34,228 nucleotides of DNA from the NCBI GenBank assembly GCA_945882005.1, contig CAMCWG010000003.1, forward strand, positions 1 through 34,228, given 5' to 3'. Under the pieces are notes generated by a model. It was not told where the DNA came from. It did no database searches and was given only the letters and a program-made list of their open reading frames with translations. This document shows, one piece after another, positions 10,319-19,209 of the stretch. How positions within the stretch are numbered: position 1 is the stretch's first letter; every line of letters starts with the position of its first letter. Source of the DNA: Bordetella parapertussis. Its GTDB lineage: Bacteria > Pseudomonadota > Gammaproteobacteria > Burkholderiales > Burkholderiaceae_B. A program made the position numbers and the translations under genes.

Positions 10319-11509
10319 ATGCATCCTGATAAGCCGCTCGACCTATTGGGAGGTCTCACCCCCTCCAAATTCATGCGTGAGTACTGGCAGCGCAAGCCCT
10401 TACTCATTAAGCAAGCCTTTCCAAATTTTCGTCCTCCCTTGGGTATCCCTGCGCTTAAAAAGATGAGTCGACGTGATGACGTGGAATCACGCTTGGTGTG
10501 GAAGGAAAAGAAGACCTGGCAAATGGAACGCGGGCCTTTCGCTCGCTTACCCAAGCCGTCCGAATCGAACTGGTCGTTACTCGTGCAAAGCGTTGATATC
10601 CACGACGATGTAGCGTGTGCTTTGATGAATCAGTTCCGTTTCGTACCTGACGCGCGACTCGATGACCTGATGATTAGTCTCGCAACGATTGGTGGTGGCG
10701 TCGGCCCCCACTTTGATAGCTATGATGTTTTTTTGCTGCAAGGTCAGGGACGTCGCCGCTGGAGCTTTGGGCAACAAAAAGATTTGACTCTAATAGACGG
10801 TTTGTCACTGAAGATCTTAAAGAATTTCAAACCGGATGAGATATTTATCTTAGAGCCCGGTGACATGCTGTATCTGCCGCCCCAAGCCGCACATGATGGC
10901 GTCGCGCTGGACAACGACTGCATGACGATTTCAATTGGATTCAGAGCACCGGATGAAGCAGCGCTTGCGCGCGGCATGCTCGAAGCTGCTGCTGATCAAA
11001 TCGTTTCACGTAGCGGTTTAGCCTCAGGCCCCTATGGCGAACCTCCACTTGCAGGGCCCGCGCTAGACAAGCTCTACCGTGATCCCTCACAACCTGCGGT
11101 CGCGCATCCGGCTGAAATACCCACGCGCCTTCGCGATGCCGCTGTGCGTGCAGTCAGCAAAATTCGCTTTGATGAAGCTCTGGCAACACGTTTTCTAGGT
11201 TGTTGGCTGACAGAACCGAACCAAGCAGCTGTGTTTGATGACGACACCGACTCGGAAGACTGGGATGACGATACACCCTACACGCACTGGGTGTTGGACC
11301 GTCGCACGCGCATGCTCTATCGCGATCAGCAATTATTTATTAACGGCGAAGTCGCCACTGTTCGTGCAGAACCAGGGCTACGTTTACTGGCAGACGCGCG
11401 CGAACTCGCCGGAGACTGCACCGCCGCCAAACGCCTATCAGCACAAGCACGCGAGGCCTTAGCCGATTGGCTGGACGACGGCTGGATTAAGTTAATCCGA
11501 AAACCTTGA
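10319..11509 (+). CDS. Cupin/JmjC-type ribosomal oxygenase, RoxA/YcfD-like
   Basis: This 396-residue Fe(II)/2-oxoglutarate oxygenase resembles E. coli YcfD (RoxA), which hydroxylates an arginine of ribosomal protein L16. The iron-binding triad is visible: H131-x-D133 in GPHFDSYDVF and H192 in PPQAAHDGV. The N-terminus (FMREYWQRKPLLIKQAFP) and the winged-helix-like C-terminal region fit the family; the usual length is about 370-400. It follows mutS closely, probably in one transcript, and converges on ureG with a six-base gap. Substrate specificity for L16 is inferred from family membership. Confidence 0.87.
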   Translation: MHPDKPLDLLGGLTPSKFMREYWQRKPLLIKQAFPNFRPPLGIPALKKMSRRDDVESRLVWKEKKTWQMERGPFARLPKPSESNWSLLVQSVDIHDDVACALMNQFRFVPDARLDDLMISLATIGGGVGPHFDSYDVFLLQGQGRRRWSFGQQKDLTLIDGLSLKILKNFKPDEIFILEPGDMLYLPPQAAHDGVALDNDCMTISIGFRAPDEAALARGMLEAAADQIVSRSGLASGPYGEPPLAGPALDKLYRDPSQPAVAHPAEIPTRLRDAAVRAVSKIRFDEALATRFLGCWLTEPNQAAVFDDDTDSEDWDDDTPYTHWVLDRRTRMLYRDQQLFINGEVATVRAEPGLRLLADARELAGDCTAAKRLSAQAREALADWLDDGWIKLIRKP

Positions 11510-11515
11510 GCAACT

Positions 11516-12133
11516 TTAATCGGTTTTAAGACAACCCGCTTTTTCAATAAAGCGAATCACCTCATCGAGGCCATCGCCCGACTTTAGGTTTGTCATCACC
11601 CACGGACGGTCAGCGCGCATGCGTGCTGTGTCATGCCGCATGACCTCAAGATTCGCACCCACGTAGGGCGCGAGATCCGTCTTGTTGATCACGAGCAAAT
11701 CACTACGCGTGATCCCTGGCCCACCCTTACGAGGGATTTTTTCTCCTCCCGCCACGTCGATCACATAGATCGTCAGATCGGATAGGTCGGGACTAAACGT
11801 CGCAGCAAGGTTGTCACCACCCGACTCGATAAAAATGAGGTCCAGGTCAGGAAACCTCTTTTGCATACGATCGATTGCTTCAAGATTGATTGACGCATCT
11901 TCACGAATCGCCGTATGCGGACATCCACCGGTTTCAACACCCATGATGCGATCTGCAGAGAGTGCCTCTGCGGCGACTAACAGGCGCTCATCTTCTTTGG
12001 TGTAGATGTCATTGGTGACAACGGCCAATTTGTACTGGTCACGCATACGTTTACACAAGACCTCGACAAGAGTCGTCTTGCCAGAGCCGACTGGACCGCC
12101 GATACCAACACGCAGGGGGTTAGAGCTTTGCAT
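11516..12133 (-). CDS. ureG: Urease accessory GTPase UreG
   Basis: UreG is the SIMIBI-class GTPase that powers nickel insertion into urease within the UreDFG complex. The P-loop GPVGSGKTT is at about residues 13-21. Further family motifs are [17 protein letters not shown] (the CPH metal-binding site), [13 protein letters not shown] and the NKTD guanine-specificity motif. Length 205 is standard. It is the last gene of the urease operon, 17 bases after ureF. Confidence 0.97.
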   Translation of the reverse strand: MQSSNPLRVGIGGPVGSGKTTLVEVLCKRMRDQYKLAVVTNDIYTKEDERLLVAAEALSADRIMGVETGGCPHTAIREDASINLEAIDRMQKRFPDLDLIFIESGGDNLAATFSPDLSDLTIYVIDVAGGEKIPRKGGPGITRSDLLVINKTDLAPYVGANLEVMRHDTARMRADRPWVMTNLKSGDGLDEVIRFIEKAGCLKTD

Positions 12134-12150
12134 GAATCTTCCTTATTCTC

Positions 12151-12840
12151 TTAACTTCTAAACAATCGACTGTACTGCGTCTCGTGTCGTGCGCTGATGA
12201 TCGCCAGACCAAACGCTGCTGAACCGGACTCCTCTGGCGCGACGCCCTCCGCAGTCCGCATCGCAACGATGATGTCGGCTTTTAAACGATGCAAGAGGGT
12301 CTGGCCTTCAATTTGCCCAAGCGGAACTGATTTGACAGCGGCGAGCACTTGATTTTCAACCCAACTCCATAGGTAAGCAGACAAGGCAAGATCGCGACTA
12401 ACGCCCGACACAGCAGCAAGTGCTGCATAGGCGGAGGGATACACCCAGGCAATCTCAGTGAGCGCAGCTAAAGATTGTCCTTGCGGCCATTGGGCAAACA
12501 GTTTTGCCATCGAATGCCCCATCTGTACTGACTCGAGTCTGAACTCATGCGTCTCACGCAACGCATGTAAATACGCATTCACCTCAACGACGCGCGCCCA
12601 CTCCTGACTGCCGGCAGCCGCATAACAGGTGAGCCACCAAGGCAACTCCTGTCTCGCCAGGTTCAATACCAACCCGTCCCGAATCCAATGGTATGCAGTC
12701 TCCATATCTGTGACCCAGCGATCTTCGATCGCCTGCTCTAGGCCCTGGGAGTAAGCAAAGCCACCGACTGGCAGCGCAGGGCTTGCCAGATGCAGTGCTC
12801 CAAGAATGGCGTCAGCGTTTGTTGCGTGCATGCGCTGCAA
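12151..12840 (-). CDS. ureF: Urease accessory protein UreF
   Basis: This 229-residue all-helical accessory protein gates UreG activity in urease maturation. Family features include the N-terminal LASPALPVGGFAYSQGLE stretch and the central region around LRETHEFRLESVQMG. The ORF start at 12840 overlaps ureE by 29 bases. Another in-frame ATG at 12831 would shorten the overlap to 20 bases, and either is possible. The order ureE-ureF-ureG matches canonical proteobacterial urease operons. Confidence 0.95.
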   Translation of the reverse strand: MQRMHATNADAILGALHLASPALPVGGFAYSQGLEQAIEDRWVTDMETAYHWIRDGLVLNLARQELPWWLTCYAAAGSQEWARVVEVNAYLHALRETHEFRLESVQMGHSMAKLFAQWPQGQSLAALTEIAWVYPSAYAALAAVSGVSRDLALSAYLWSWVENQVLAAVKSVPLGQIEGQTLLHRLKADIIVAMRTAEGVAPEESGSAAFGLAIISARHETQYSRLFRS

Positions 12841-13396
12841 TCGAAAGCTCCTCGCCGAGATTACCCATCGCCTGATCGTGCTCCTCTAAGCCGCACTCAT
12901 CCGGATGCGAATGATGGTGGTGCCCTCCACCTCCGTGGCCGCTAGCATAGGCACCGCCCTCTGGAATAAAAGGCTCTTGCACCAGCGTCACAGAACCACC
13001 AAGACCGCGCACCATCTCCGCCAGCACAGCATCTGGCTCAATCAACACCGCGTCTGCCTTGAGCATTGCGCGCACATGCCGGTTAGCGAGGTGATAGACC
13101 AAACGCATCAACTCATACATGTTGCCCGCTTTAACCTGCATGAGCTCCTGCACAGCCGCTTGCACTAACACTCGCTCACCTTGCTCGCCGCACAGGACAT
13201 CGCCGTGCTGCATCTGCTCACCTCGAGCCAGAATGACCGCGACGGCACGCCCGTTGGGCAGCATTGCAGCTAGCCTGGAGCGCTGCCTGTCCTCGAGCGA
13301 TAGAGACAACACGGGCCAGGGCTGTGGCCATGCCTTAGGCTCTTGGACAAGTGTCGGATCGCAACCTGACCGCTTAGTTGTTAACGTGATGGCCAT
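12812..13396 (-). CDS. ureE: Urease accessory nickel metallochaperone UreE
   Basis: UreE delivers nickel to the urease maturation complex. The 194-residue protein has the UreE N-terminal fold region, the conserved metal-site histidine segment YHLANRHV, and a histidine-rich tail with GHGGGGHHHHSHPDE that should bind several nickel ions, as in Klebsiella UreE. The tail ends with a further acidic/His stretch (EEHDQ). It lies nine bases after ureC and overlaps ureF by 29 bases. Confidence 0.96.
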   Translation of the reverse strand: MAITLTTKRSGCDPTLVQEPKAWPQPWPVLSLSLEDRQRSRLAAMLPNGRAVAVILARGEQMQHGDVLCGEQGERVLVQAAVQELMQVKAGNMYELMRLVYHLANRHVRAMLKADAVLIEPDAVLAEMVRGLGGSVTLVQEPFIPEGGAYASGHGGGGHHHHSHPDECGLEEHDQAMGNLGEELSIAAHARNKR

Positions 13397-13405
13397 CCCA
13401 CCCCC

Positions 13406-15118
13406 TCAAAACAGAAAGTAGCGCTGCGCCATTGGCAACACTTTCGCGGGAGGGCAATCCAACAACACCCCGTCCGCGTAGACTTTGTAGTTCTCCGGAC
13501 TCACCGTGATTTTTGGCATCGCCGCATTGAGCTTCATATCCGATTTCGTTATAGTTCGAATCCCTTGCACTGTCGCAATCTGTCGGCGCAAGCCAAGCTC
13601 AGCAGGCAAGCCTCTGTGCACCGCAGCACCCGACAGAAAAGTAATGCAACTCGTTGCGATTGCACTATGGGCTGCACCAAACTGAGGACGAAAATGAACC
13701 GGCTGAGGCGTAGGGATCGACGCATTGGGATCGCCCATCGCCGCCATGGCGATCTGGCCGCCCTTGATCACTGTCGATGGCTTCACGCCGAAAAACGCAG
13801 GGCGCCATAAAACCAAATCTGCCCACTTGCCTACTTCGATTGAACCAATTTCATGTGCCATGCCATGTGTAATAGCAGGATTGATGGTGTATTTCGCGAT
13901 ATAGCGTTTGATACGCGCATTATCGCTGGTCGAGGGATCCGAGAATCCCGCTTCGCTTAACGAGCCACGCTGCTCGCGCATTTTATGAGCGGTCTGCCAG
14001 GTACGCATGATGACTTCACCGACCCGACCCATCGCCTGACTGTCTGACGAGATCATTGAGAAGGCACCGATGTCATGCAGAATATCTTCAGCAGCAATGG
14101 TCTCACGACGGATACGACTTTCAGCAAACGCAATGTCCTCAGCAATCGACGCATCCAGATGGTGGCAAACCATCAACATGTCTAAATGCTCATCCAAAGT
14201 ATTAATCGTGAACGGACGCGTTGGGTTGGTCGAGGACGGCAAGACATTGCTCTCACCACAGACACGAATGATGTCTGGTGCGTGTCCGCCTCCCGCACCC
14301 TCGGTGTGGTAGGTATGAATCACACGACCTTTGATTGCATCTAAGGTTGCCTCAACAAAGCCCGACTCATTCAACGTATCCGTATGAATCGCTACTTGCG
14401 TATCGGTCTCGTCTGCAACGGTCAGGCAATTGTCGATTGCGGCGGGCGTACTGCCCCAGTCTTCATGCAACTTCAAGCCCACTGCGCCCGCTTCAATCTG
14501 TTCGTGCAAGGGACCAGGTACCGATACGTTACCTTTGCCGAGCAGCCCAATATTGATGGGATAAGACTCCATCGCTTGCAACATACGCGCAAGGTGCCAT
14601 GGACCCGGGGTCACTGTTGTTGCGAAGGTTCCTGTTGCCGGCCCCGTTCCGCCCCCAATCATGGTTGTCACGCCAGAGCTCAAGGCTTCTTCGATTTGCT
14701 GCGGGCAGATCAAGTGAATGTGGCTATCAATCCCCCCTGCGGTCACGATCATGCCTTCCGCCGCGATCACTTCTGTCGCAGGCCCAACGACGATCGTCAC
14801 GCCGGGCTGAATATCTGGGTTACCCGCTTTACCAATCCCTGCGATACGTCCGTTCTTGATACCGATATCGGCTTTAACAATGCCCCAGTAATCAATGATC
14901 AAGGCGTTTGTGAGGACTGTGTCCACACAGTCCTTGCTCATCCGTTGTGACTGCCCCATCCCATCACGAATAACCTTGCCGCCACCAAACTTTACTTCCT
15001 CGCCATAGATTGTGAAATCTTTCTCCACCATGGCAAAGAGCGCCGTATCGGCAAGTCGGATGCGATCGCCCGTTGTGGGTCCAAACATCTCGACATAAGC
15101 CTGCTTAGAAATCTTCAT
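13406..15118 (-). CDS. ureC: Urease subunit alpha UreC
   Basis: The 570-residue catalytic subunit hydrolyses urea to ammonia and carbamate with a dinuclear nickel centre. All ligands are in place by comparison with Klebsiella urease: H133 and H135 ([10 protein letters not shown]), the carbamylated K216 ([10 protein letters not shown]), H245, H271 ([14 protein letters not shown]) and the aspartate in [11 protein letters not shown] (about 359). The mobile-flap cysteine-histidine pair is in MVCHHLD. Its start overlaps ureB by four bases (ATGA). Nothing looks degraded. Confidence 0.98.
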   Translation of the reverse strand: MKISKQAYVEMFGPTTGDRIRLADTALFAMVEKDFTIYGEEVKFGGGKVIRDGMGQSQRMSKDCVDTVLTNALIIDYWGIVKADIGIKNGRIAGIGKAGNPDIQPGVTIVVGPATEVIAAEGMIVTAGGIDSHIHLICPQQIEEALSSGVTTMIGGGTGPATGTFATTVTPGPWHLARMLQAMESYPINIGLLGKGNVSVPGPLHEQIEAGAVGLKLHEDWGSTPAAIDNCLTVADETDTQVAIHTDTLNESGFVEATLDAIKGRVIHTYHTEGAGGGHAPDIIRVCGESNVLPSSTNPTRPFTINTLDEHLDMLMVCHHLDASIAEDIAFAESRIRRETIAAEDILHDIGAFSMISSDSQAMGRVGEVIMRTWQTAHKMREQRGSLSEAGFSDPSTSDNARIKRYIAKYTINPAITHGMAHEIGSIEVGKWADLVLWRPAFFGVKPSTVIKGGQIAMAAMGDPNASIPTPQPVHFRPQFGAAHSAIATSCITFLSGAAVHRGLPAELGLRRQIATVQGIRTITKSDMKLNAAMPKITVSPENYKVYADGVLLDCPPAKVLPMAQRYFLF

Positions 15119-15441
15119 TTGTCTAGACCTCCCATCACCGCGCCCGTAAAGCCATACACAATGCGGTCCCCAGCGAGTGCAACCAATTCAACTTCGCGCT
15201 CCTGACCGGGCTCGAACCGCACGGCTGTCCCTGCTGGAATATTCAAGCGAAACCCGCGGGCCGCTTGTCGATCGAACCGCAAGGCTGCGTTAGTCTCCGC
15301 GAAGTGATAGTGCGAACCAATCTGGACGGGACGATCACCGGTATTCGCGACCGTCACTTTGCAGGTCGTACGCCCCACATTCATTTCGATATCGCCATCT
15401 GCCACGAGCATTTGGCCTGGAATCATTGGAGTTGTGGTCAT
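15115..15441 (-). CDS. ureB: Urease subunit beta UreB
   Basis: This 108-residue structural subunit has the family hallmarks: [15 protein letters not shown] at the N-terminus, [17 protein letters not shown] in the middle, and the [17 protein letters not shown] segment. It is a separate polypeptide from UreA, as in most bacteria (Helicobacter fuses them). It is nine bases downstream of ureA and overlaps ureC by four bases. Confidence 0.97.
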   Translation of the reverse strand: MTTTPMIPGQMLVADGDIEMNVGRTTCKVTVANTGDRPVQIGSHYHFAETNAALRFDRQAARGFRLNIPAGTAVRFEPGQEREVELVALAGDRIVYGFTGAVMGGLDK

Positions 15442-15450
15442 CGCGCTTCC

Positions 15451-15753
15451 TTATTGAATCGGTTGATGAACAGTCACGAGCTTCGTGCCATCAGGAAACG
15501 TCGCTTCGACTTGTATATCTGGAATCATTTCGGCGACACCTTCCATGACGTCAGCGCGCGTCAAGATCGTACGACCGGCGCTCATGAGCGCCGCAACGGT
15601 TTGTCCATCGCGCGCCCCTTCCATAATCGCTGCGGTGATTAAGGCAATTGCCTCGGGGACGTTTAGCTTCAATCCACGCGCACGTCGCCGCTCAGCAAGT
15701 AGCGCAGCGGTAAAAATCAGCAACTTGTCTTTTTCTCTAGGAGTTAAATCCAT
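15451..15753 (-). CDS. ureA: Urease subunit gamma UreA
   Basis: The 100-residue gamma subunit shows [14 protein letters not shown] at the start, [10 protein letters not shown], and the LVTVHQPI C-terminus that are diagnostic of the family. It lies about 30 bases after ureD and nine bases before ureB. The Shine-Dalgarno region on the minus strand is modest. Confidence 0.97.
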   Translation of the reverse strand: MDLTPREKDKLLIFTAALLAERRRARGLKLNVPEAIALITAAIMEGARDGQTVAALMSAGRTILTRADVMEGVAEMIPDIQVEATFPDGTKLVTVHQPIQ

Positions 15754-15783
15754 TATGACCTCGACACAACAGTAAGATTGCGA

Positions 15784-16626
15784 TTAAGTAGCCCATAAGC
15801 GTGGAGCCACAGCTTTGCGTTCCAGAACAATCGGCCGCAGGCTCGCCCACGCCGCTTCTAACAAAAATTTGATATCCATCGCAGGTGCCAGGATACGGCC
15901 TACGACCACTCTCGGGTCCAATACGGTCCAGGCAACACCCTTTGCCTCCTGCCGCAAAGTTTGTACGGACGCTTCGCCCCACTCTTTATAGCCTGGCAGA
16001 ACAGCCCATACGGTCGCAAAAGCAAAGTGACCACGCAGTCCGATGGGCGACATAAACAAAGGATCCGCGCCCTTGAGTACCACCCGGTCGAGCCAGACCA
16101 ATTCTCCCTCCACTTCCAAACGCAAGGTCTGCTTAAAGCTTCCGTCCGCGAAACTCTCGCCCGACGCTTGTCGTCCGAAAATCAAATGGTCCCAACCAAT
16201 CATTGCACCCTTGTCAGAGACACGAATACAGATCTCAGAGGCCACACGAGCGCGATTAAAAACAATTGTCTCTTGCGGTAGCCATTCAAAATAACCATCA
16301 AGCTCCATGTCGATTTGCTGCGAAGCTAAGGTATCGGAATCTGCGCCGTACCATTTTGCTGCTGATGGGGTAGTGACCAAGCCGTGGCTACCCGCCTCGC
16401 ACGCGACACGGACCTGCAACTGATCCCCTGCCGCAATACCGCCTGGCGGATGCACGATGATGGCGTGGCAAGGAGACGTGCCCTCAGGATAAAGCGCCTT
16501 TTGAATCCGGAGAGGACCAAAATGCTTGTGGTGCAGACGTGTTTTGCCAAGCTCGGCCGCAGGAGCGAGACTGAAGTCCAGTTCTAAACGAGCTTGCCAG
16601 GAGGACCAAAAAGCATCGTCGCTCAT
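15784..16626 (-). CDS. ureD: Urease accessory protein UreD (UreH)
   Basis: UreD is the scaffold that docks UreF-UreG on apo-urease and channels nickel. Family motifs are seen at RLHHKHFGPLRIQKALYPEG, HPPGGIAAGDQL and TTPSAAKWYG. The frame stays open upstream to a GTG at 16743, but ATG 16626 (MSDDAF) aligns with known UreD N-termini and gives a normal 280-residue protein. It also leaves a 47-base leader from a predicted sigma54 promoter at 16684-16699. ATG 16671 is possible but would be almost leaderless. It is the first gene of the operon ureDABCEFG. Confidence 0.92.
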   Translation of the reverse strand: MSDDAFWSSWQARLELDFSLAPAAELGKTRLHHKHFGPLRIQKALYPEGTSPCHAIIVHPPGGIAAGDQLQVRVACEAGSHGLVTTPSAAKWYGADSDTLASQQIDMELDGYFEWLPQETIVFNRARVASEICIRVSDKGAMIGWDHLIFGRQASGESFADGSFKQTLRLEVEGELVWLDRVVLKGADPLFMSPIGLRGHFAFATVWAVLPGYKEWGEASVQTLRQEAKGVAWTVLDPRVVVGRILAPAMDIKFLLEAAWASLRPIVLERKAVAPRLWAT

Positions 16627-16683
16627 CGCAGGAGTCCGCTCGGGCCAGCGCAATTGTTCATAAGGGTACATGTCAGATGCATA

Positions 16684-16699
16684 AGCAAGTATGATGCCC
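16684..16699 (-). promoter_or_regulatory. Candidate sigma54 (-24/-12) promoter of the urease operon
   Basis: On the minus strand the sequence is GGGCATCATACTTGCT, with GG and GC separated by ten bases and a perfect TTGCT -12 element. It differs from the TGGCACG-N4-TTGCW consensus at three positions. A start would fall near 16673, 47 bases before the ureD ATG at 16626. Two NtrC-like sites lie upstream at about -106 and -128, the usual enhancer distance. Confidence 0.5.
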
Positions 16700-16771
16700 G
16701 AAAGCATACCCAAACGGGAAGCTTGACGGCCGCTTTCGATCACTTCAAAGCGACTCGTTTAAGCTTAATTT

Positions 16772-16786
16772 GCACCAATACGGAAC
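16772..16786. promoter_or_regulatory. NtrC-like site, promoter-proximal, between ureD and chrA
   Basis: GCACCAATACGGAAC on the plus strand has one good half-site (GCACCAATA, read as TATTGGTGC on the other strand) and one degenerate half. It fits the GCAC-N7-GTGC pattern known from enteric glnA with two mismatches. Alone it would be weak; its pairing with the next site strengthens it. Confidence 0.4.
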
Positions 16787-16793
16787 ATCAGAA

Positions 16794-16808
16794 GAACCAA
16801 AATGGTGC
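16794..16808. promoter_or_regulatory. NtrC-like site, promoter-distal, between ureD and chrA
   Basis: On the minus strand this reads GCACCATTTTGGTTC, one mismatch from GCAC-N7-GTGC with an inner palindrome ACCA/TGGT. It is centred 22 bases (about two helical turns) from the proximal site. It also shares 12 of 13 bases with the site upstream of the peptide transporter operon. It ends 22 bases before the chrA ATG, so occupancy might also affect chrA. Confidence 0.5.
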
Positions 16809-16830
16809 ATTGATATTGGATCACTAGACA

Positions 16831-18189
16831 ATGTCCAACTGCGACGCAGAAGACAAGCACACCGGATCACAAACAGCGCCCGGCTCCATCAGCCGGCGTG
16901 AGGCCTTCTGGTTTTGGTTCAAGCTTGGCTTTTTAAGTTTTGGCGGCCCCGCTGGGCAAATCGCCATGATGCACAGCGAACTGGTCGACAAACGTCGCTG
17001 GATTTCCGACAAGCGTTTTCTTCACGCTCTAAATTTCTGTATGGTGCTTCCGGGTCCGGAAGCGCAACAACTGGCCACGTACTTAGGATGGCTGATGCAT
17101 CGCACCTGGGGCGGCATCGTTGCGGGCACCCTTTTCATCTTCCCCTCGCTGGTCTTGATCGTCTTGCTATCTTGGATCTACATGGCGTACGGCGACACAA
17201 AGATCGTGTCTGGTTTGTTTTATGGAATCAAACCGGCCGTCACTATTCTGGTGATCCAAGCAAGTTACCGCATTGGCTCAAGGACACTGCACAATCCTTG
17301 GCTCTGGACGATTGCGGTTCTATCTTTCTTAGCACTGTTTGTCTTTGACTTACCCTTCCCCTTGATCATCGCGATTGCAGCGCTGATCGGCTGGCTGGGG
17401 GGCAAGCGAGCGCCCGAGAGCTTCTCTATCGGACACGCAAGCACAGCACATAAACAATCATCGACGACTGCAATCATCGATGATCACAGCCCACAACCTC
17501 CCCACACACTGTTTAGCCCTCGCAGACTGTCCCTGATTCTGGGCGCCGCAGCTGTGCTCTGGTGCTTACCGATGCTTGTAATGATGATGTTTTGGGGCTG
17601 GCATCACACCATCACACAGATGGCTTGGTTCTTTACCAAGGCTGCGTTGCTGACCTTCGGTGGCGCCTATGCCGTGTTGCCCTACGTCTATCAGGCAGCC
17701 GTTGAAACCTTTGCTTGGCTTACCCCCACACAAATGATTGATGGCTTGGCACTCGGAGAAACTACCCCTGGCCCTCTCATCATGATCGTAGCCTTCGTAG
17801 GTTTTGTGGGTGCTTTTGTACAAAGCGCTTTAGGACCAGATCAGGCAGTATTGTCTGGCATCGTCGCCGCTTGCGTTGTGACCTGGTTTACGTTTCTGCC
17901 TTCATTTATTTTTATCTTGGCGGGCGGCCCGTTTATCGAGAGCACACATGGAAAATTAGCATTCACCGCGGCGCTCACAGGCGTCACCGCTGCTGTGGTG
18001 GGTGTGATTACAAACCTTGCTCTGTTTTTTGCCATGCATGTAGGCTGGCCCAATGGCTGGGCAGGCGGACTAGACCTCAAGGTCGCTGCAATCGCCGCGG
18101 CTGCAGCCGCAGCGATCTTTATATACAAGCGAAGTGCTATTGAAACGATTATTGGTGCAGGATTACTAGGTTACTTTTTGGCGATCTAG
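16831..18189 (+). CDS. chrA: Chromate transporter ChrA family protein
   Basis: This 452-residue inner-membrane protein has two homologous CHR domains. The first begins at LSFGGPAGQIAMMH (about residue 36) with VLPGPEAQQLATYLGW. The second begins at LTFGGAYAVLPYVYQ (about 273) with ETTPGPLIMIVAFVGF. The repeated FGG and PGP motifs are the CHR signature, and about ten hydrophobic segments are visible. Long-chain two-domain members export chromate in exchange for the proton gradient, though some homologs have other or unknown anion substrates. It is divergent from ureD and shares its regulatory region. It converges on the peptide ABC operon with a six-base gap. Confidence 0.92.
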   Translation: MSNCDAEDKHTGSQTAPGSISRREAFWFWFKLGFLSFGGPAGQIAMMHSELVDKRRWISDKRFLHALNFCMVLPGPEAQQLATYLGWLMHRTWGGIVAGTLFIFPSLVLIVLLSWIYMAYGDTKIVSGLFYGIKPAVTILVIQASYRIGSRTLHNPWLWTIAVLSFLALFVFDLPFPLIIAIAALIGWLGGKRAPESFSIGHASTAHKQSSTTAIIDDHSPQPPHTLFSPRRLSLILGAAAVLWCLPMLVMMMFWGWHHTITQMAWFFTKAALLTFGGAYAVLPYVYQAAVETFAWLTPTQMIDGLALGETTPGPLIMIVAFVGFVGAFVQSALGPDQAVLSGIVAACVVTWFTFLPSFIFILAGGPFIESTHGKLAFTAALTGVTAAVVGVITNLALFFAMHVGWPNGWAGGLDLKVAAIAAAAAAAIFIYKRSAIETIIGAGLLGYFLAI

Positions 18190-18195
18190 TAACGC

Positions 18196-19209
18196 TTATC
18201 GTTCACGCAAATGGCAAGCTACCATTCGACCTGAACCTAAGATAGTTTGCTTAGGCTCTTCGGTTTTGCATTTCGCAATCGCATCGGGACAGCGTGTATG
18301 GAAGTGACAACCGCTCGGACGCTTAACCGGACTCGGCACATCACCTTGCAGGACAATCCGGTTAGTCTTTTTCTGCGGATCGGGAACCGGCACCGCAGAC
18401 AGCAAAGCAACTGTGTAAGGATGCTGAGGATCCGCAAACAGCTGTTTACGATCCGCGAGCTCGACGATCTTTCCAAGATACATCACTGCCACACGATGTG
18501 TCATGTGCTCAACGATAGCCAAGTCATGACTGATAAAAAGCAAGGCCAAACCGAGTTCTTTTTGTAGATCTTGCAACAAGTTAACAATTTGCGCCTTGAC
18601 TGACACGTCCAGTGCAGAAACAGCCTCATCACAAATAATCAACTCAGGCTCAGCCGCCAACGCACGCGCAATACAGATTCGTTGACGCTGCCCGCCTGAA
18701 AACTCATGGGGCCAGCGTGCGCCCGAGTCTTTCGGCAAACGCACTTTTTCGAGAAGCTTCACAACACGTTCTTCAATCTCTTGCTCGGACTGGCACAACC
18801 CAAAGTTACGAATGGGCTCGGCAATGATATCGTGCACGCGCATACGGGGGTTGAGGCTCGAGAACGGATCCTGAAAGATAACCTGAATGCGTTTACGTAA
18901 GGGGCGCAAAGCACTGGGGCTAAGCGAATCAATTCGCACACCATCTAGTAATACTTCACCAGAGGTCAAATCAAACAAACGCAAAATCGAACGGCCAACC
19001 GTTGATTTCCCACAACCAGACTCGCCGACCAACGCCAGGGTCTCCCCTTTTTGAATAGAGAACGATACGCCGTCAACGGCATGAACGTTACCCGTGACTT
19101 TGCCAAAGAGCCCAGTCTTGATGGGGAAGAACTTTTGAAGCTTGCGAACTTCTAACAACGGCACGGTAGAGGACATGGACATGCTAGTAACCTGATTCGG
19201 ATTAGTCAT
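18196..19209 (-). CDS. Peptide ABC transporter ATP-binding protein, DppF/OppF type
   Basis: This is the second of the paired ATPases of a Dpp/Opp-class importer. Walker A is GESGCGKST, the signature is FSGGQRQRI, and Walker B is LIICDEAVSALD. The C-terminal oligopeptide-transporter extension carries the cysteine cluster C-x5-RC-x5-C (CHFHTRCPDAIAKC) typical of these subunits. The frame is open to 19332, but the extra residues lie inside the upstream ATPase gene and look non-homologous. ATG 19209 (MTNPNQV), overlapping the upstream stop by eight bases, is preferred and gives 337 residues. ATGs ten codons or so further in are also possible. It is the last gene of the five-gene operon. Confidence 0.93.
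   Translation of the reverse strand: MTNPNQVTSMSMSSTVPLLEVRKLQKFFPIKTGLFGKVTGNVHAVDGVSFSIQKGETLALVGESGCGKSTVGRSILRLFDLTSGEVLLDGVRIDSLSPSALRPLRKRIQVIFQDPFSSLNPRMRVHDIIAEPIRNFGLCQSEQEIEERVVKLLEKVRLPKDSGARWPHEFSGGQRQRICIARALAAEPELIICDEAVSALDVSVKAQIVNLLQDLQKELGLALLFISHDLAIVEHMTHRVAVMYLGKIVELADRKQLFADPQHPYTVALLSAVPVPDPQKKTNRIVLQGDVPSPVKRPSGCHFHTRCPDAIAKCKTEEPKQTILGSGRMVACHLRER

Noticed and set aside
16627..16743. 39-codon upstream extension of ureD from a GTG start
   Set aside because: UreD homology begins near MSDDAF at 16626, and the extension covers the predicted sigma54 promoter.
16762..16777. Second GG-N10-GC element (TGGTGCAAATTAAGCT on the minus strand) upstream of ureD
   Set aside because: The spacing fits sigma54 but the -24 and -12 boxes match poorly and the region overlaps the NtrC-like site; the element at 16684-16699 is better.
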